A DNA stretch of 64,000 bases from Ampelocalamus luodianensis (GCA_036346255.1 JAYEVH010000247.1:62001-126000), one strand, 5' to 3'; positions 31,670-44,376 are shown, counted from the stretch's first letter. The notes: generated from the sequence alone by a model not told the origin. Program-made: numbers and translations.

Positions 31670-33390
31670 GACAATTGTTTGAATTCCAACTTCATCCTTG
31701 TCATCCTGAGAACTATTATAATTGAGCATCTCCAAAGAAGCATCATTAATCCCCAAATTCACCAAGCCAGCTTCTTCCTTGTAATCACTAGGAAAGCTAA
31801 AAGCCAAAGGTACAATCTGTAGAGCATCGGTGACAGAATCCGTATTATCATTGCTCGGGCATTTACTTGAACTGATAGACCCAGAAAGCACCTTTTGCTG
31901 AATAATTTGCTTGTTGTGAAACTTTTCACCAACTTTCTGATCAGATAAACTCTGAGAATCACTCCCTGAAGACTCCCTGAAGTATCAACAATATGCTCTC
32001 TTTCTTCAAGAAAGTTATCTTTAGTTTCTCCCACAATCATCGAAGCCACCCCTTGACTATTAGGTTGGAATATCACCATGTCAGAGCACACAACCTCCTC
32101 GCAATGTGTATCTTTTTGTTGTTTGCCTTTATTCTTGTTATCCCCACCTCCACTCTTTTTTTCAGAAGATTGCTGAATATCTCCACCAAACTTTTCCGCC
32201 ATCTTTTCCCATTCAGTCTTGCGGTTGCTTCCATTAGATTCTTGTTCCTCATCCTCATCATCGTCATATTTTTTGTGCACATGAATTTTGTGAAAATGAT
32301 CATAAACTAGACTTTTCCTCCTGCCTACGACACCCCCTTCCGCTTCAAATTTAATTTCATACCCCATATAATTAATGGAAATTTTCACAAAACAATTTAT
32401 GTTAGAGGGATCTCTGCTAAAAACTTTGACCCTAACAGGATCCGCCCTCATCAAACTTATCTCATCAACCTCTAAAGTTTCACCCATTGTGCTTAGCTAT
32501 TTCTTTCACTATCTCCACTGTCTTAGCAGGGATTGAAATCCCAGAAACCTTTATCCATGCTGTAGTGAGGGCAGAAAAAGCTTCAGGATCTAAATTGGAT
32601 TTATCAATCTTAGCTTTGATGGAATGGAGGGACAATTCAACACCCCTTGCTTTAGACTAAGTCTCCAACATTTCCTTAGAGGGAAAAACCACCACATATT
32701 CATTCTCTGACAATTTCCTAACCCTCCAGTCCTAATCGGATTTGATTAAATGTTTCAACTCAGCCTCAATTTTGTGCACAGAAGCTACTCCTTCCTTAAT
32801 GCTTAACACACCTGAAGCAGCTAGCTTTTCTGACAACTGTAATCCAGCAACTTGAAGACTGTAAAAACCTTGTCCTGTAATACCAAAACCACATAGTTTT
32901 AATCCAACATTTTTCCTTTCTTCAGGACATCCAGAAGTCATGTGTCCTGTTTTTTTACACTTGTAACACACAGGAGGGTTAGTGCATCGAGCTTGATGAT
33001 GACCCGATTGTAAACAACGAAAACAAGTCCCACAATCCTCAAATCAGAGCACCCCTGTATTTTGCCCAAGATCACCCCAACCCTTTTTGCTTTTTCATAT
33101 CATCTCCTTTACCAACAGCCGCTGAAGAATCCCAGTTAGCTTGAGCTCTACCTTGATCATCCCTGAGGTTACCCCCTCTTCCTCCAAAGCCACCCCTAGA
33201 TCCCCCTCTCGGAGGCTCCTCCCAACGCGAACCCCCTCCTTGGTTCAGATTCTCTCTACGAGCCTCATTCTGCCACCCCTTGTCTTGAGAAAAGTTATCT
33301 CTATTTGCCACAAGGAATAAGCTACATAGACTTAAACCATTTGCAAAACATATTTGCAAACTAAAGTCACATACTAAAAGGATCATGCAT
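31670..33390 (-). pseudogene. LINE ORF1, N-terminal part with CCHC zinc knuckle
   Basis: From right to left: a Gly/Arg-rich stretch (GGGSRWEEPPRGGSRGGFGG, near 33210), a Cys-rich zone with at least one clear knuckle (CYKCKKTGHMTSGC, near 32969-32930), a linker, and then 32487-31760. That last part has the conserved MGETLEVDEISLMRADPVRV start and a VKISINYMGYEIKFE core. In plant LINE ORF1 the knuckles bind RNA. The part is interrupted by stops and truncated at about 33.4 kb. Confidence 0.75.
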
Positions 33391-33796
33391 GAGCCTCAAC
33401 TATTTGCAAAACACATTCGAAAACAATAGCATCATGCCAAGGAGAGTTACAGCAAGCATAATGAGTTTTCAACATATGACTAACTCAAGCTACTAGTCAA
33501 GACCACTCTTAATAGTACGACAACCTGTACTAGCAATCCGGTCTTCAACCAAACACCAAGATCGGTAAAAGACTAGGAACACATCTTTAGCCCTAGCTAG
33601 TCATACCTTTGCCTTGAGCATCTTCTTGAAACCAGATGACGCACATCATTACTTCAAGTCCAGATCATTGACTTGATAACCATCAACACATGATGATTTT
33701 ATTTACTTCAAGGTCTTGACTTGAATATGCATCAACTCATGATGCACTCTTTCACTTGACCTCCATCAATACATGATGGGTCTTCTCTTGACTACC
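33391..33796. repeat. Degenerate tandem-repeat segment, probably old LTR sequence
   Basis: Units of about 50-60 bp repeat the pattern CTTGA(C/T)...CATCAA(C/T)(A/T)CATGATG at about 33670-33700, 33718-33755 and 33758-33785. Such units occur in grass LTRs, but no ends or coding sequence identify the family. Confidence 0.4.
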
Positions 33797-34937
33797 TTTT
33801 GGGTTATCAAATGCACCAGCCACCTTTCAAGCTTTGATGGATGCAGTTCTCCATTCATATTTGTGACAATTCGTTTTGGTTTTCTTTGATGATATATTGA
33901 TTTATAGTTTAAGTTGGTCGAAGCATTTAAAACACATTCGCATGGTTTTTCTACTTCTTCGCCAACACGAATTGTTTCTCAAGAAAACTAAGTGTTTTTT
34001 TGGCTTATCTTCGGTTTCATATTTGGGCCATGATATTTCTGAAGGTGGAGTTGCCATGGATCCATCTAAAGTACAAGCTATTTCTGAATGGCACCAACCA
34101 AAGGCGATCAAAGCATTGCGTGGGTTTTTAGGCCTTACTGGCTATTATCGTAAATTTATTCGAGATTTTGGCAAGACAACAGCACCTCTCACAAACTTAT
34201 TGAAGAAAGAGGCGTTCGATTGGTCTCCAGCAGCACAACATGCTTTTGAATCGCTCAAAGCAGCATTATCATCAACACCGGTCTTACATACGCCTGATTT
34301 CACGCAACAATTTATCGTCGAGTGCGATGCATCAGGGTCCGGTATTGGGGCTGTTCTTCACTAGGGTCTTGGACCAATTGCATTTTTCAGTCGACCTGTG
34401 GTACCTCACCATTCTAAGCTACCAGCTTATGAGCGAGAATTAATAGGCTTAGTGCAGGCGGTTCGTCATTGGAGACCATATTTATGGGGTTGGCCTTTTC
34501 TACTCCGAACAGACCATTATAGTCTCAAATTCTTGCTTGATCAACGTCTATCAACAATTCCACAGCATCATTGGGTGAGTAAATTATTTGGGTATGATTT
34601 CAACGTGGAATTCTGGTCGGGTCGTTTGAATACTATCGCCGATGTTTTATCATGCTGTGATTGTCCATCGGTCAGCTTACTGGCAATATCTTCGCCTACT
34701 CTATCTATATTTGCCGCATTGCTCAATGAAGCTCTCTCTAATCCAACTTTGTAGCTATCAATTCTCAGATTACTTCGAGACAGCTTGGTGCACCGTGGTC
34801 CATCCAGGATGGGATGGTCGCCTACAATGGCAAATTTTTTACTTCATTACACATGATTCTTACATCGGCTCATGCTGCTCACGAAGGCATACAGAAAACG
34901 TTGTGTCGCTTACGTCGGGATTTTCATCTTCCAGGTG
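33797..34937 (+). pseudogene. Plus-strand gypsy pol fragment (RT, RNase H, start of integrase)
   Basis: The reading starts inside RT (GLSNAPATFQALMDAV), with a stop just before the catalytic FFDD at 33882-33893. It continues with LGHDISEGGVAMDPSKVQ and ALRGFLGLTGYYRKF, then RNase H (ECDASGSGIGAVL, and SGRLNTIADVLS near 34617), and ends within the start of integrase (AAHEGIQKTLCRLR, broken) at 34937. The sequence differs clearly from gypsy 1 and 2, so this is a third, older lineage. It is cut at 34937 by the LTR of the minus-strand gypsy; the continuation is not in the window. Confidence 0.82.
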
Positions 34938-37900
34938 TGTCGGGACCCAAAATTACGATTCTGGACCATCTGTGTATAATGCACTAGTCCAGGATCACGC
35001 TAGTGCACACAGTCTCAACAAAGATGAATATCGATCCACACAAGCGATAAATAAAGTAAACGATTAATTTGAATAATAAATACTGGTTTTGACCTTATGG
35101 TAGAGTTTACACTTATTGAGCTACGGGGCTAATGAGATAATAAAATAGCAATGAACGAAATAACTTGGCGTAGATCCCATCAATTCACCACAGTAACCAA
35201 GCGGGATCGGACCTTAGCGATCAACAACATTGAAGAACTCCTCCTCAAAGCGGCGTGAGACTCCTCCTCTTACGTAGGTTTAGCGCAAGTTTTACAACAA
35301 GCGTGAGTACACAACGTACTGCAAATCATACCACGAATGCAATTTATAGATGCGAGCTTATTCCAAAAGAAAAAGCTTCTGTGGTTCTTTTGCATGAAAA
35401 CAATATTTGCAATTGAATACAATAATAGATTGAAAACATAGTTCAAACAAATAGACAATATTAATTTAACAGCTGTTTTCACAAAGACATAATGCTAAAC
35501 ATATTATTTCACATAGCCATCTGACTTAAATCACATAGTTCACATCCCAAACATTTTATGAAAACTACCCCTCGTGTGAAATTCCCGAGCATATCCACGA
35601 CCGCGGACGTGGCTATTCGAATAAATTGATTTAACACTCTACAGAGTTTGTACACTTTACCCACACGATACAACTAGTGTAGCTAGCACTAATCGTAACA
35701 AAACAGTTCGTCTCAAACATTGACATTCCCAATGTGCTTTACCGCCAGACCAACCCACAAAGAAAGCCAGTCCGACACACACCGCAGGACAGGGATGCGG
35801 CGAACCGTCCCGCGATGCAACTACAAGGTAGTCACACCTCCATCCTGTCACGAAGCCTAACCTATCCACCTGAACATCAATGTCGAGACTTCATAACCTA
35901 CTATGTTAGGCCCGTCCCATCAGGCATGTGGTCGTACATTAAGGCTCAGTTCAATAGCGCACAAAGTTAAGTCCTTAATTGACCAAGGCAAGACTTCCAT
36001 TTTCTAACTATGTCACAAGATTATTATTCCCATTCACAAAGTCCACCATATCACTTAGTATCCACTACTTGCGTCAGTCCAAATCTTTTACCACCCAGTT
36101 GGTTTTAGTGCAACACATGCTATCACGAAGTAATAACACATAGCACACAGTTTTACACAAAGTTTCATAGTCACTTAGTCAATTTTAATATTTGCAACTC
36201 AAATGAGATATGAGACTCGTAGCATGGCTAAGCAATTGTACTAGCATCTAACCAACCCACGTTGGTGCTACGATAATACCAACTAAATAAACCAATCTAG
36301 GGTGACAAGAGATTATGACATACAAAGCCAAGGTGGTTATAACAGATTGGATAATAACTATACCTAAAAGCATCTAAATACATACTTTAAAGTAAATGCA
36401 ATAATTTGAAGCAAAGTACTCTTTAGAAAAACTGGGATTCAATATGATCAAATGTATGACTTGCCTTGGAAAAGGTCTAGGTACTGGTCTTGATCTTGAG
36501 GTGCTCCTTCTTCTCCAAAATTCCCCGACGCATCGACGTCTACTCGCAAACGAAACAAATAAACAAAACAAATAAATAACAGAGGCAAAACAAACTCCAA
36601 AAATTAAATAAAAATCTCAGATAAATAGATCTCGAATTTAGATGAATTTAGAAATTTGAATGGGCTCAAACGGAGTTCGGATGCAAAAGTTATGGGCTCT
36701 CGAAGTTTCAATCTAAAAGAAAACCCTAATTTTGGATTTACTGGAATTTTTGAATTATTTCTTAAAAGAAAATTTGGATTATTGCGCAAGCATGACGTCA
36801 GCAAGGAATTTCGGGAATTAAAAGAATAAAAAGAAAACACTAACATGTGGGACCCACATGTCAGTCTCACGACTCACGGTGAGCTAAGTCTCACCGAGCC
36901 TCGGACTGGCGTGGTGGGCCGTGCCACGTGGTGGCGCTGCGTGTCTGGCGACACAGCGCCATGCACGTGACATGTAGGCGGGGGCGCTAACACGGCAACG
37001 AGGTGGCGTTGACGTGGCGACGGCGAGGGCGGCGGAGGCTCGGGACCGAGGGTTCCGGCGAACGGCGGCTCTACACCGGCGGCGGATGGTACCGGTGTGT
37101 AGAGGGGAACGCGAGGAACTCGCAGGTGTGCTCACGGGTGCTCGGGGGTGATGAGGATGGCCAGCGGCGAGGTTGAAGCGGCGGAGAGGATTCGGGCTTG
37201 ACGGGATCGACCCTCCGACGGTGCTCCGGCGGAACCAAGGAGACCACGAGGTAGCCCTTGCTCTTGCGATGCCGACGAAGCATACCACGAAACTCCGGCG
37301 GCTCTGGTTGCAACGGAAAAGCTCGTCGGAGTTGGCGCGGCGCAGATTGCTTCTCCGAGCTCCAACGGCGGCTAGGGTTTGGCGCTGCGACTTTGGCGGC
37401 TAGGGTTGAGGTGCGGACGCTAAGGGCTCGCCTCCCTTTTATAGGCGGCGGCTCGGGAGAGTCCAGGGCACAGATGCCCAAAAATGGCACGCGGCGGCGG
37501 CAGCGGTAGCGGCGGCGGAACAAATCCTTAACAGATTCGGGGATGATGCATAGGAGATACGAGGGGCCCACTCGTCAGCGACGAGGGCTCGCGCGAGACC
37601 GCGTGGCAAACGGCGCGGGTGAGGCTGGCTGGTGGGACTGGCACGCACGCGAAGAGAGGGAGGCGGAGGTGGGCTGCGGATGGAGTTGGGCTGAGAAGTG
37701 AATAGGACTGGGCCGGGGAATTGGGTTTCGGCCCAATCGATTAACTGAGATTTTAATTAGTTTTATAATTTATAAAATAACAGAAATTCAAATAAGCAAT
37801 AGAAAATAGCAAATGAACTCCGAATTTTTTTAGAGAAATCTAGAAAATATATCTGAGCACATAGAACCCAAATAAAATAGTTTTGACTATTGTTCATGTT

Positions 37901-38041
37901 GAGATTATTCATATTAAATGTTTTTGATTCTAAAGTCCAATATTAAGCTTTTGAATTAAATTCAAATAAATCCAAATGGTGACTTTTCTCCGTACTAACT
38001 ATTTAAAAGATTTTTCAAGCTCAGAAAATTGGGATGCTACA
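34938..38041 (-). repeat. Minus-strand gypsy, 3' LTR (3,104 bp)
   Basis: On the minus strand it begins TGTAGCATCCC at 38041 and ends GGGTCCCGACA at 34938. It has a TATA box (CTATAAAAGGG at 37445-37435), a possible leader exon ending at CAAG|GCAAGT (about 36465), and the shared module (35670-35591). The layout matches the solo LTR at 28148, and the two seem to be related families. The matching 5' LTR is absent from the window. Confidence 0.85.
35591..35670 (-). promoter_or_regulatory. Shared LTR module, minus-strand gypsy copy
   Basis: On the minus strand: GTGTGGGTAAAGTGTACA, an ACTCTGTAGAGTGTTAAA block, TTATTCGAATAGCC and CGCGGTCGTGGATA. It is diverged but in the same order as the other copies, again about 650-800 bp before the LTR end. 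Confidence 0.7.
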
Positions 38042-38043
38042 AA

Positions 38044-38055
38044 CCTCCCCCCTTA
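38044..38055 (-). other. Minus-strand gypsy polypurine tract
   Basis: AAGGGGGGAGG on the minus strand ends two bases before the LTR TG. Confidence 0.75.
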
Positions 38056-38089
38056 AAGGAATCTCAACCCCGAGATTCAGGCTAGCTAG

Positions 38090-40018
38090 GGAAAAGGCTG
38101 GGAAACTCGGCTTTCAGATTTTCTTCACGCTCCCACGTTGCTTCTCCTTCCGAGTGGTTGCTCCACTGAACCTTACAAAACGAACAATCTTGCTTCTGGT
38201 GTGGCGTTCTGCGACATCCAAAATCTTGACTGGCTGCTCCTTGTAGGTGAGATCCTCCTTCAAGTCAATTGATTCTAGCTGGGCTTGCTCTTCTGGCACA
38301 CACAGACACTTCTTCAACTACGTGACATGAAAGATATCATGCACTCCTGCTAATGACTGCGGTAGCTCTAACTGATAAGCAACTTCTCCACGGCGTTCCA
38401 AAATCTTGAACGGACCAACATACCTAAGGGCAAGCTTCCCTTTAGCATGAAACCTTTTGACACCTCTGAGCGGAGTAACTCGAAGATAAACAAAATCCTC
38501 GGGTTCAAAGCTGAGATCACGACGACGATTATCAGCATAGCTCTTCTGCCTGGACTGAGCTATCTTCAATCTTTCTCGATTATGGCCACTTGCTCTTACG
38601 CCGTGAATGATGCGGACCGAATACCAAGCGTTCGGCTATTTCGGACTAATTCAACGGGGTTCTGCAGGCATGGCCATACAAAGCTTCAAATGGTGACATT
38701 TGTAGACTAGCTTGATAACTGTTGTTGTACGAAAATTCTGCATATGGTAAACTTTTATCCCAACGGGTAGCATTAGCTAGAGCACAAGCTCTCGGCATAT
38801 CCTCCAATATCTGATTAACTCTTTCGATCATCAGTCATGCGTGGATGATACACTTCATGCAAACTTTGCCAAAAGCGAGAGGTGGCGAGATCCTCGATCG
38901 ACACTATCTTCTTGGGCACACCGTGCAAACTGACAATTCTGTCCATGTACAACTCCGCAAGGCGATCTCCTGAGTACGTGGTTTTGACTGGCAGAAAATG
39001 GGCAACCTTGGTCAAACGATCAACGATTACCCAAATCGAATCGTAACCTGATTGAGTCCTGGGTAAACCAGTAATGAAGTCCATTCCGATCTCTTCTCAC
39101 TTCCACTCTGGAATCTTTAGCGGTTACAACAAACCTGCTGGTCTCTGGTGTTCTGGTTTTACTTTCTGACAAACGTCGCACAAGGCAACGAACCCTGCGA
39201 CTTCTCGCTTCAAATTTGGCCACCAAAATTTAGTCTTAACATCCTGGTACATCTTAGTACTTCCAGGGTGAATCGAATACTTTGAGTCATGTGCTTCCTT
39301 TAAGATTAGTTGCCTTAACCCATCAATATCTGGTACACAGATACAACCATTAATCCAGAGTATGTCTTGATCATCTTTGGTAAAATCTTTGAATTTCTCT
39401 TCTGCCATTTTGAGCTTGATGTCTGACAACACGGGATCCTTTGGTTGCGCTTCACGAATCTGTTTCTTCAGGGTAGACTGTACTTCCAAACTGGCCATAA
39501 ATCCTTCAAATACGACTTCTAGCTTTAGCTTCTGAAACTCGTCCTGAAGTTCTAAACAAAACTCTTCCACTTCCAAAGCATTGCAGTAACTCTTACGACT
39601 CAAAGCATCTACAACTATATTGACTTTTCCAGGATGGTAGTGGATTCCAATATTATAATTCTTGATCAATTCTAACCATCTCCTCTGTCTCATATTCAAA
39701 TCTGACTGAGTGAAGATATACTTCAAGCTCTTATGATCTGTGTAAACTTCACGGCGATTACCGATGAGGTAATGATGCCAAATCTTAAAGCATGCACTAC
39801 AGCAGCTAATTTCAAATCATGAGTAGGGTAATTCTCCTCGTGAGGTCTTAATTGCCTTGATGCATAAGTGACGGCTCTTCCTTCTTGCATCAGGACGCAT
39901 CCTAGTCCTTGACGCGAAGCATCACAATAAATATCAAAATCTTTGCGAATATCTGGCAAAATCAACACTGGGACTGAAGTCAAACGCTTCTTCAACTCTT
40001 GAAAACTTTATTCACAGG
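38090..40018 (-). pseudogene. Minus-strand gypsy pol, 3' half: RNase H, integrase, chromodomain
   Basis: Read downwards: RNase H (YCDASRQGLGCVLMQ at about 39930, LRPHEENYPTHDL, then HPGKVNIVVDALSRK near 39630), integrase zinc region (HPGSTKMYQDVKTKFWW, CDVCQKVKPEHQ near 39160), core (MDFITGLPRTQSGYDS at 39084, HGVPKKIVS, NQILEDM), the post-core basic region (ADNRRRDLSFEPEDFVYL near 38520) and a chromodomain (QPVKILDVAERHTRSK near 38230). Frames break in the integrase core and in the chromodomain. The 5' half is at 54683-56140; gypsy 2 lies between them, with CTAGG duplicated on both sides. Confidence 0.86.
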
Positions 40019-40023
40019 CTAGG
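40019..40023. repeat. Left 5-bp target duplication of gypsy 2
   Basis: CTAGG, repeated at 54678-54682. Confidence 0.88.
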
Positions 40024-40682
40024 TGTAATGACCCCAATCTTATCACATGATAATAATCGTATTATGAGCGTAATAGACTCTGTTCATATCATTCTTATTC
40101 TTAATCTCGATTGGGAGTTCTTTGTTACCAAATAAAACCTTCCTTTTGCCAAAGTCAAAAACCTACTTAGAATATTTAAAGGAATACAAGGTAACACTTG
40201 TATTATGATGAAGTATTTTTATTAAAGCCTCGATAAATTATCTTGGCTAAAAATATTTTCGTTGCATTTTAGAAATTATTTGGACTTAAAGAAAATTTAT
40301 GGTCTTTAAATAAACATTTTTGGCTGCAATAGATATTTATGTATTTTATAAAGTGAAAATGTGGTTTATGAAATTTATCGGGAAATATATCATCCCAGTA
40401 GCTTACGATAAAAATTTCATGATTTTATAAATTTATTTGCTATTTTTAAAGTCCCAGTCAAACCTTTTAAATATATGAATAAGGTTTGGTCAACCAAACC
40501 GGTCCAAACCCGACTTGCATCAGAGCGACCGGACTCATGTGTCTCGGTCCAACCCAATCAAATTTGTTCAGCTCGGTCACGCTCGGCGCGAGAGCGAACT
40601 CCACGATCGACATGAGCCGTCGATCTTCCATCGAGCAGGCGAAGCAATAACGCCCGCGAGCCGCCCACGTGTCCACTTAAAT

Positions 40683-41235
40683 CTCTGCCGTTGGATCTTA
40701 ATCCAACGAGCGTGATCGATGTATGCAACGGACAACTCCGGATCCCTATTCAATCTCCACCGCTCGTTTCTAATCCAACCGTGGCGCCTTTTCGTTTTAA
40801 ACCTAAAGGCGCTTTTATCTCACCAGTTAGATTCAAATCCTCGGCTTTTCCCTTTTCCCTCGTGTTATAAAGCTCGCACTCCTCCGGACCATTGGATCTT
40901 CATCGTGGCCCGATTTGTGTATGCATTCGGACGACTCGGATCCCGCACAATCGTGGCCGTCCATTCTTGATCCAGCGGTATCGCTTATTTCTATTTGAAA
41001 CCCGGCGCGCGTTAATGTGGGTCTTTGGATTTCAAGCCTCGGACACCTTTTTGACCGTGGGCCTTTAAAGCCCAAAATCGGTGGATCGTTGGATTTCGAT
41101 CGGGTGGCCCAGAGCGGTGTATGCAATCGGACCATCGGTTCAATTTTCAATCTCGACCGTAGGAATCAAATCCAACGGTGTTGCGCCATTGCATCTATAG
41201 GAGGTGGCGTGTATTCTTTTAGCCGGCGTTGGATT
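40683..41235 (+). repeat. Three tandem units of about 200 bp in the gypsy 2 LTR promoter region
   Basis: Units start near 40686, 40892 and 41088. Each has GTTGGAT(C/T)TT(A/C/G)ATC, then GTATGCA, CGGAC, an AATCTC(C/G)ACCG run and a second ATCCAACGG-like motif. The 3' LTR repeats the same arrangement at about 50994-51545. Upstream of the TATA box, such repeats may act as enhancers. Confidence 0.65.
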
Positions 41236-41614
41236 TCAATCTAACGTCCAGATTTGAAAGGGGATCTCAAGATTCCTTTGAACTCCGTTTTAATCCTGGT
41301 CAGTAGATCTAGATCGTGCGGTCCATATTAATTGGTACCGATTCAAATCATTTAATCCCTCTGTTTATCACAGCCACCCATTCCCAATCGAGCGGTGATA
41401 TTCTTTTGATCGTGTGTGGCGCACAGGTTGTGGATCGCCAATGGGACCCACATGTCATATTTTGCCTCTCTTCTTCCTTATCTCTGCACCATTTTTGTGA
41501 GCAGAGGAGAGGATTTATCCAAAGATTATACACTAATTTTTTGGATGTTTAGCTAAATGGACACCTCATCAACTCTAGATCTTTCTCTCTTGCCCTGTAG
41601 CTCCACATCCACAT

Positions 41615-41622
41615 ATATAAAC
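41615..41622 (+). promoter_or_regulatory. TATA box of gypsy 2
   Basis: TATATAAA, followed by a CCCTAGC motif; conserved in the 3' LTR near 51929. Confidence 0.6.
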
Positions 41623-43491
41623 CCTAGCTTTTGGAGCTGCAGCCATTGTTGACCACTGGAGCTCATTTTCTTCCTTGCAGCCGTGGGATTTTGCTCCTAT
41701 TTTTGCTTATCTATCCTTAAGCATCGATGTTACCCGCATTAAAGATTTGGTATCCTTTGCGTGTTAAATCGATTTGATCTCTCTGTCGATCAACCTCAAA
41801 TTTTCGTGGTTCTTGGTATCTTTCCATCTTGGTAAGCCAAAAACCCTAGTTTCGCCATCTTGAGCATCCTAGGAACCTTAAAAGCTGTGAATCCTTCTTT
41901 TAAGCATCAGTAGCTTCAATCGCTTTAAAGCGAAAAGTCGATATTATACCTTTCGGTTTTCATGTCATTTCAAGACCTAGGGTTCTTCCTGTCAACTTAT
42001 CATCTTATTTAGGTTTTGACTAAACCTAGCAAAGCATGACAAGTTGATCTTTCAATTCTTGTCGTCATCTATTTTGACTCTTAGCTGAAATCATCTCGAT
42101 CTTTTGTCGGCTCAACCGACAAAATAGGTTTTTGCTTTAGCTTTTGTAATCTAACTAGTTAGGTTAGACTAAAGTTGGTTTGGGATATTAATTACCTAAA
42201 AGATCATGCTAAGATTCATTTATGAACTTTTGCATGATCTATACCTCTTTTCCAAAAATTGCAATCTGTCTGTTTTGGCTCTTTTCAAATCAAAACCGGA
42301 ACTTTGCAATAAACTTTAATTTCTGTCTTTTGAAAACAGTGAGCTATATAATGGGATATTATCATTATTATGGGTAGTTTTGGCTTAAGCATACTGTAAT
42401 CATGCATTTCTAGATTGATCATGCATATTTCTTCCATGTTGGACTTATTGTCAGTTTTGGTATTTATTGGATCTTATTGTTTCTTTAGAATGCAGTTCTG
42501 TTGAAGCCATCGAATCTTTTACGAGCAACTGAGCACCAATGAAGTCTATTATTACCAAGGCAAGCATCCTCTTTGCACCATATTGAACCCAGATTTTGTA
42601 CAATAGTCTTTACAAATCCAGTGATATCTGAGCATGCTATTTGTCTGAAAATACAAAATATGACTTGTAATAGCTAGCTATGACCTGACATGGTGGATTA
42701 CCTTGATTATGACCATACACTCAACTCTAGTGTAGTACTGTATAATATATGGTCTATTCTCGATTTGGCTTAGATATGCGATCTAGAGATTTTAGAGTTT
42801 GACAAGCATATCTTGTCAAACATGGGAATCACAACTGAACTGTTGTCATTTTCAAACTCTTTGTCCAGTTCCTTTAAATCAGTCTTGTATTTGAAATTTA
42901 AATTGATCTGGACAAGAGGAAGCTAGTGATGGTGCTTTCGTGCACAAGATTGGGTTTTGTGGTGGACTTGTCCGGGTTAATTAAGGACCGAACTCGATTA
43001 TTCAATTCAAGTCCCCACGTACTTCCACATGCGTGTATGGGCGCTGTTTGGTTAAGTAAAATGTTGAGACTATTGAGTTGGAAACAGAGAGTAAGGATAT
43101 GTGTATTGGCCTTGCATGGCATAGATGCTTAGGTCCGAGGACCGTGTCTTATGCCATGTGAGCTTTGTATGTCAGTATCAGATGTTCTTAGGAGGGTGAG
43201 GGCGTATATGTGCCTCGTCGCATATACGATACCTTAATGGTGCCGATAGCATTCTATTATGGGTGGTGAGCCCAATTCGTTTTTAAATTGTTTGGATCGG
43301 CATTCTCGACACAACATGTGTGCCCGTGGTTAGTAGGTGGTGTAGCCTACACTATGGGATTAGTTCACACATGGGGTCCAACTCAATAGTGTTAACTTGT
43401 TGAAAAATACCAAATCTTAGTTTCCTGGTCGGCATACCAAAGGAAGTGTGTCATCATTCGGAGGCATCAGAAGGCAACGAGCTAACTAAGT

Positions 43492-43560
43492 CATGTGGGT
43501 AAAGATGTACACCTGCGGGGTATAAAGCTATTCGAATAGCCGTGTCCACGGTCATGGACG
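43492..43560 (+). promoter_or_regulatory. Shared LTR module, gypsy 2 5' LTR copy
   Basis: CATGTGGGTAAAGATGTACA, a CTGCGGGGTATAAAG stretch, CTATTCGAATAG, CCGTGTCCACGG and TCATGGAC. It is almost identical to the solo LTR copy in its second half, although the surrounding LTRs do not align. Confidence 0.8.
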
Positions 43561-44364
43561 ATAACTTGAATTGATGTCATCTGTATAGAAGCTTTGATGT
43601 TCAAAAATCTGGTTTTGGTTTATTTTCGGCTGGCATGAGGGAATCATGCACTGCATCGCTTTACCTTTAAGCCATTTACTTCATTGTTTTAAGCAAACTT
43701 TGATTTATTAAATCGCTTTATCAAAATTTAGCCTTTGTAGGTTAAGATGTATCGCTTTATGCAAATTTGAACCTTTATACCTTCTGTTGTAACCTTATGC
43801 ATGTAAAAACTCTACTCCTTTGGTTAGGCTCTAATCACCACTTTATTTTATTAGTTTGAGTAAGACTTCTTGAGTACCTTCCGTACTCAAGGTGCTACCA
43901 CCTATTGTTGCGGTGAGGACGGTTTTCAGTATGAAGTGCACCGTTAGCGCCGATCGGGGTGGCGCTAACGAGTAACGCTACTTCTTTCCTCCACGCAATT
44001 GCTGCGGTGGATGGGGCCATTGGTGGACATTTTCCGCTTATTTTGCTTCCATTGATATCTTGTTAAAGTGACCAAGTCACTTAATATTGTAGTATCAACG
44101 AATGATGTAACCTTATGTTTAATTATATCAATGTATGACTTGTATGTGTTTGATGCAATGTTGATGAAGGATATATATGCAATGGTCATTGATCACAGGA
44201 ACCATTGAGAATCATATATATCCGAATCTGTTTCATTGGATCTGTCACTTGTTAAATTTATATCTCTAGCATGGTTTTTAATAAAGGCGTATTGTTCCTT
44301 CATTAACAATTGTGCTACAAAGTATAAATTTAATTAGTAACATTTCAATAACGGGTCCCCAGCG

Positions 44365-44376
44365 TTGGTATCGAGC
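44365..44376 (+). other. Gypsy 2 primer-binding site with one base pair lost
   Basis: TTGGTATCGAGC, where the initiator-Met site would read TGGTATCAGAGC. The change is CAG to CG, the same type seen throughout this element. Confidence 0.8.

Larger units (their letters stand above)
40024..44361 (+). repeat. Gypsy 2, 5' LTR (about 4,338 bp)
   Basis: It begins TGTAATGACCCC and ends GGGTCCCCA; the 3' copy ends CCCCACA. It matches 50323-54677 throughout. The upstream part holds three tandem units of about 200 bp. A TATA box is at 41615-41622 (TATATAAA). The possible leader exon ends at CCAAG|GCAAG (42559), and the shared module is at 43492-43560. Confidence 0.95.

Noticed and set aside
33655..33795. 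CRISPR-like array
   Set aside because: Units are degenerate, spacing varies, the spacers are not unique inserts, and the context is a plant transposon.
36880..37680. Open frames on both strands near 37 kb
   Set aside because: GC-rich leader part of the minus-strand gypsy LTR, the counterpart of 28.6-29.5 kb.
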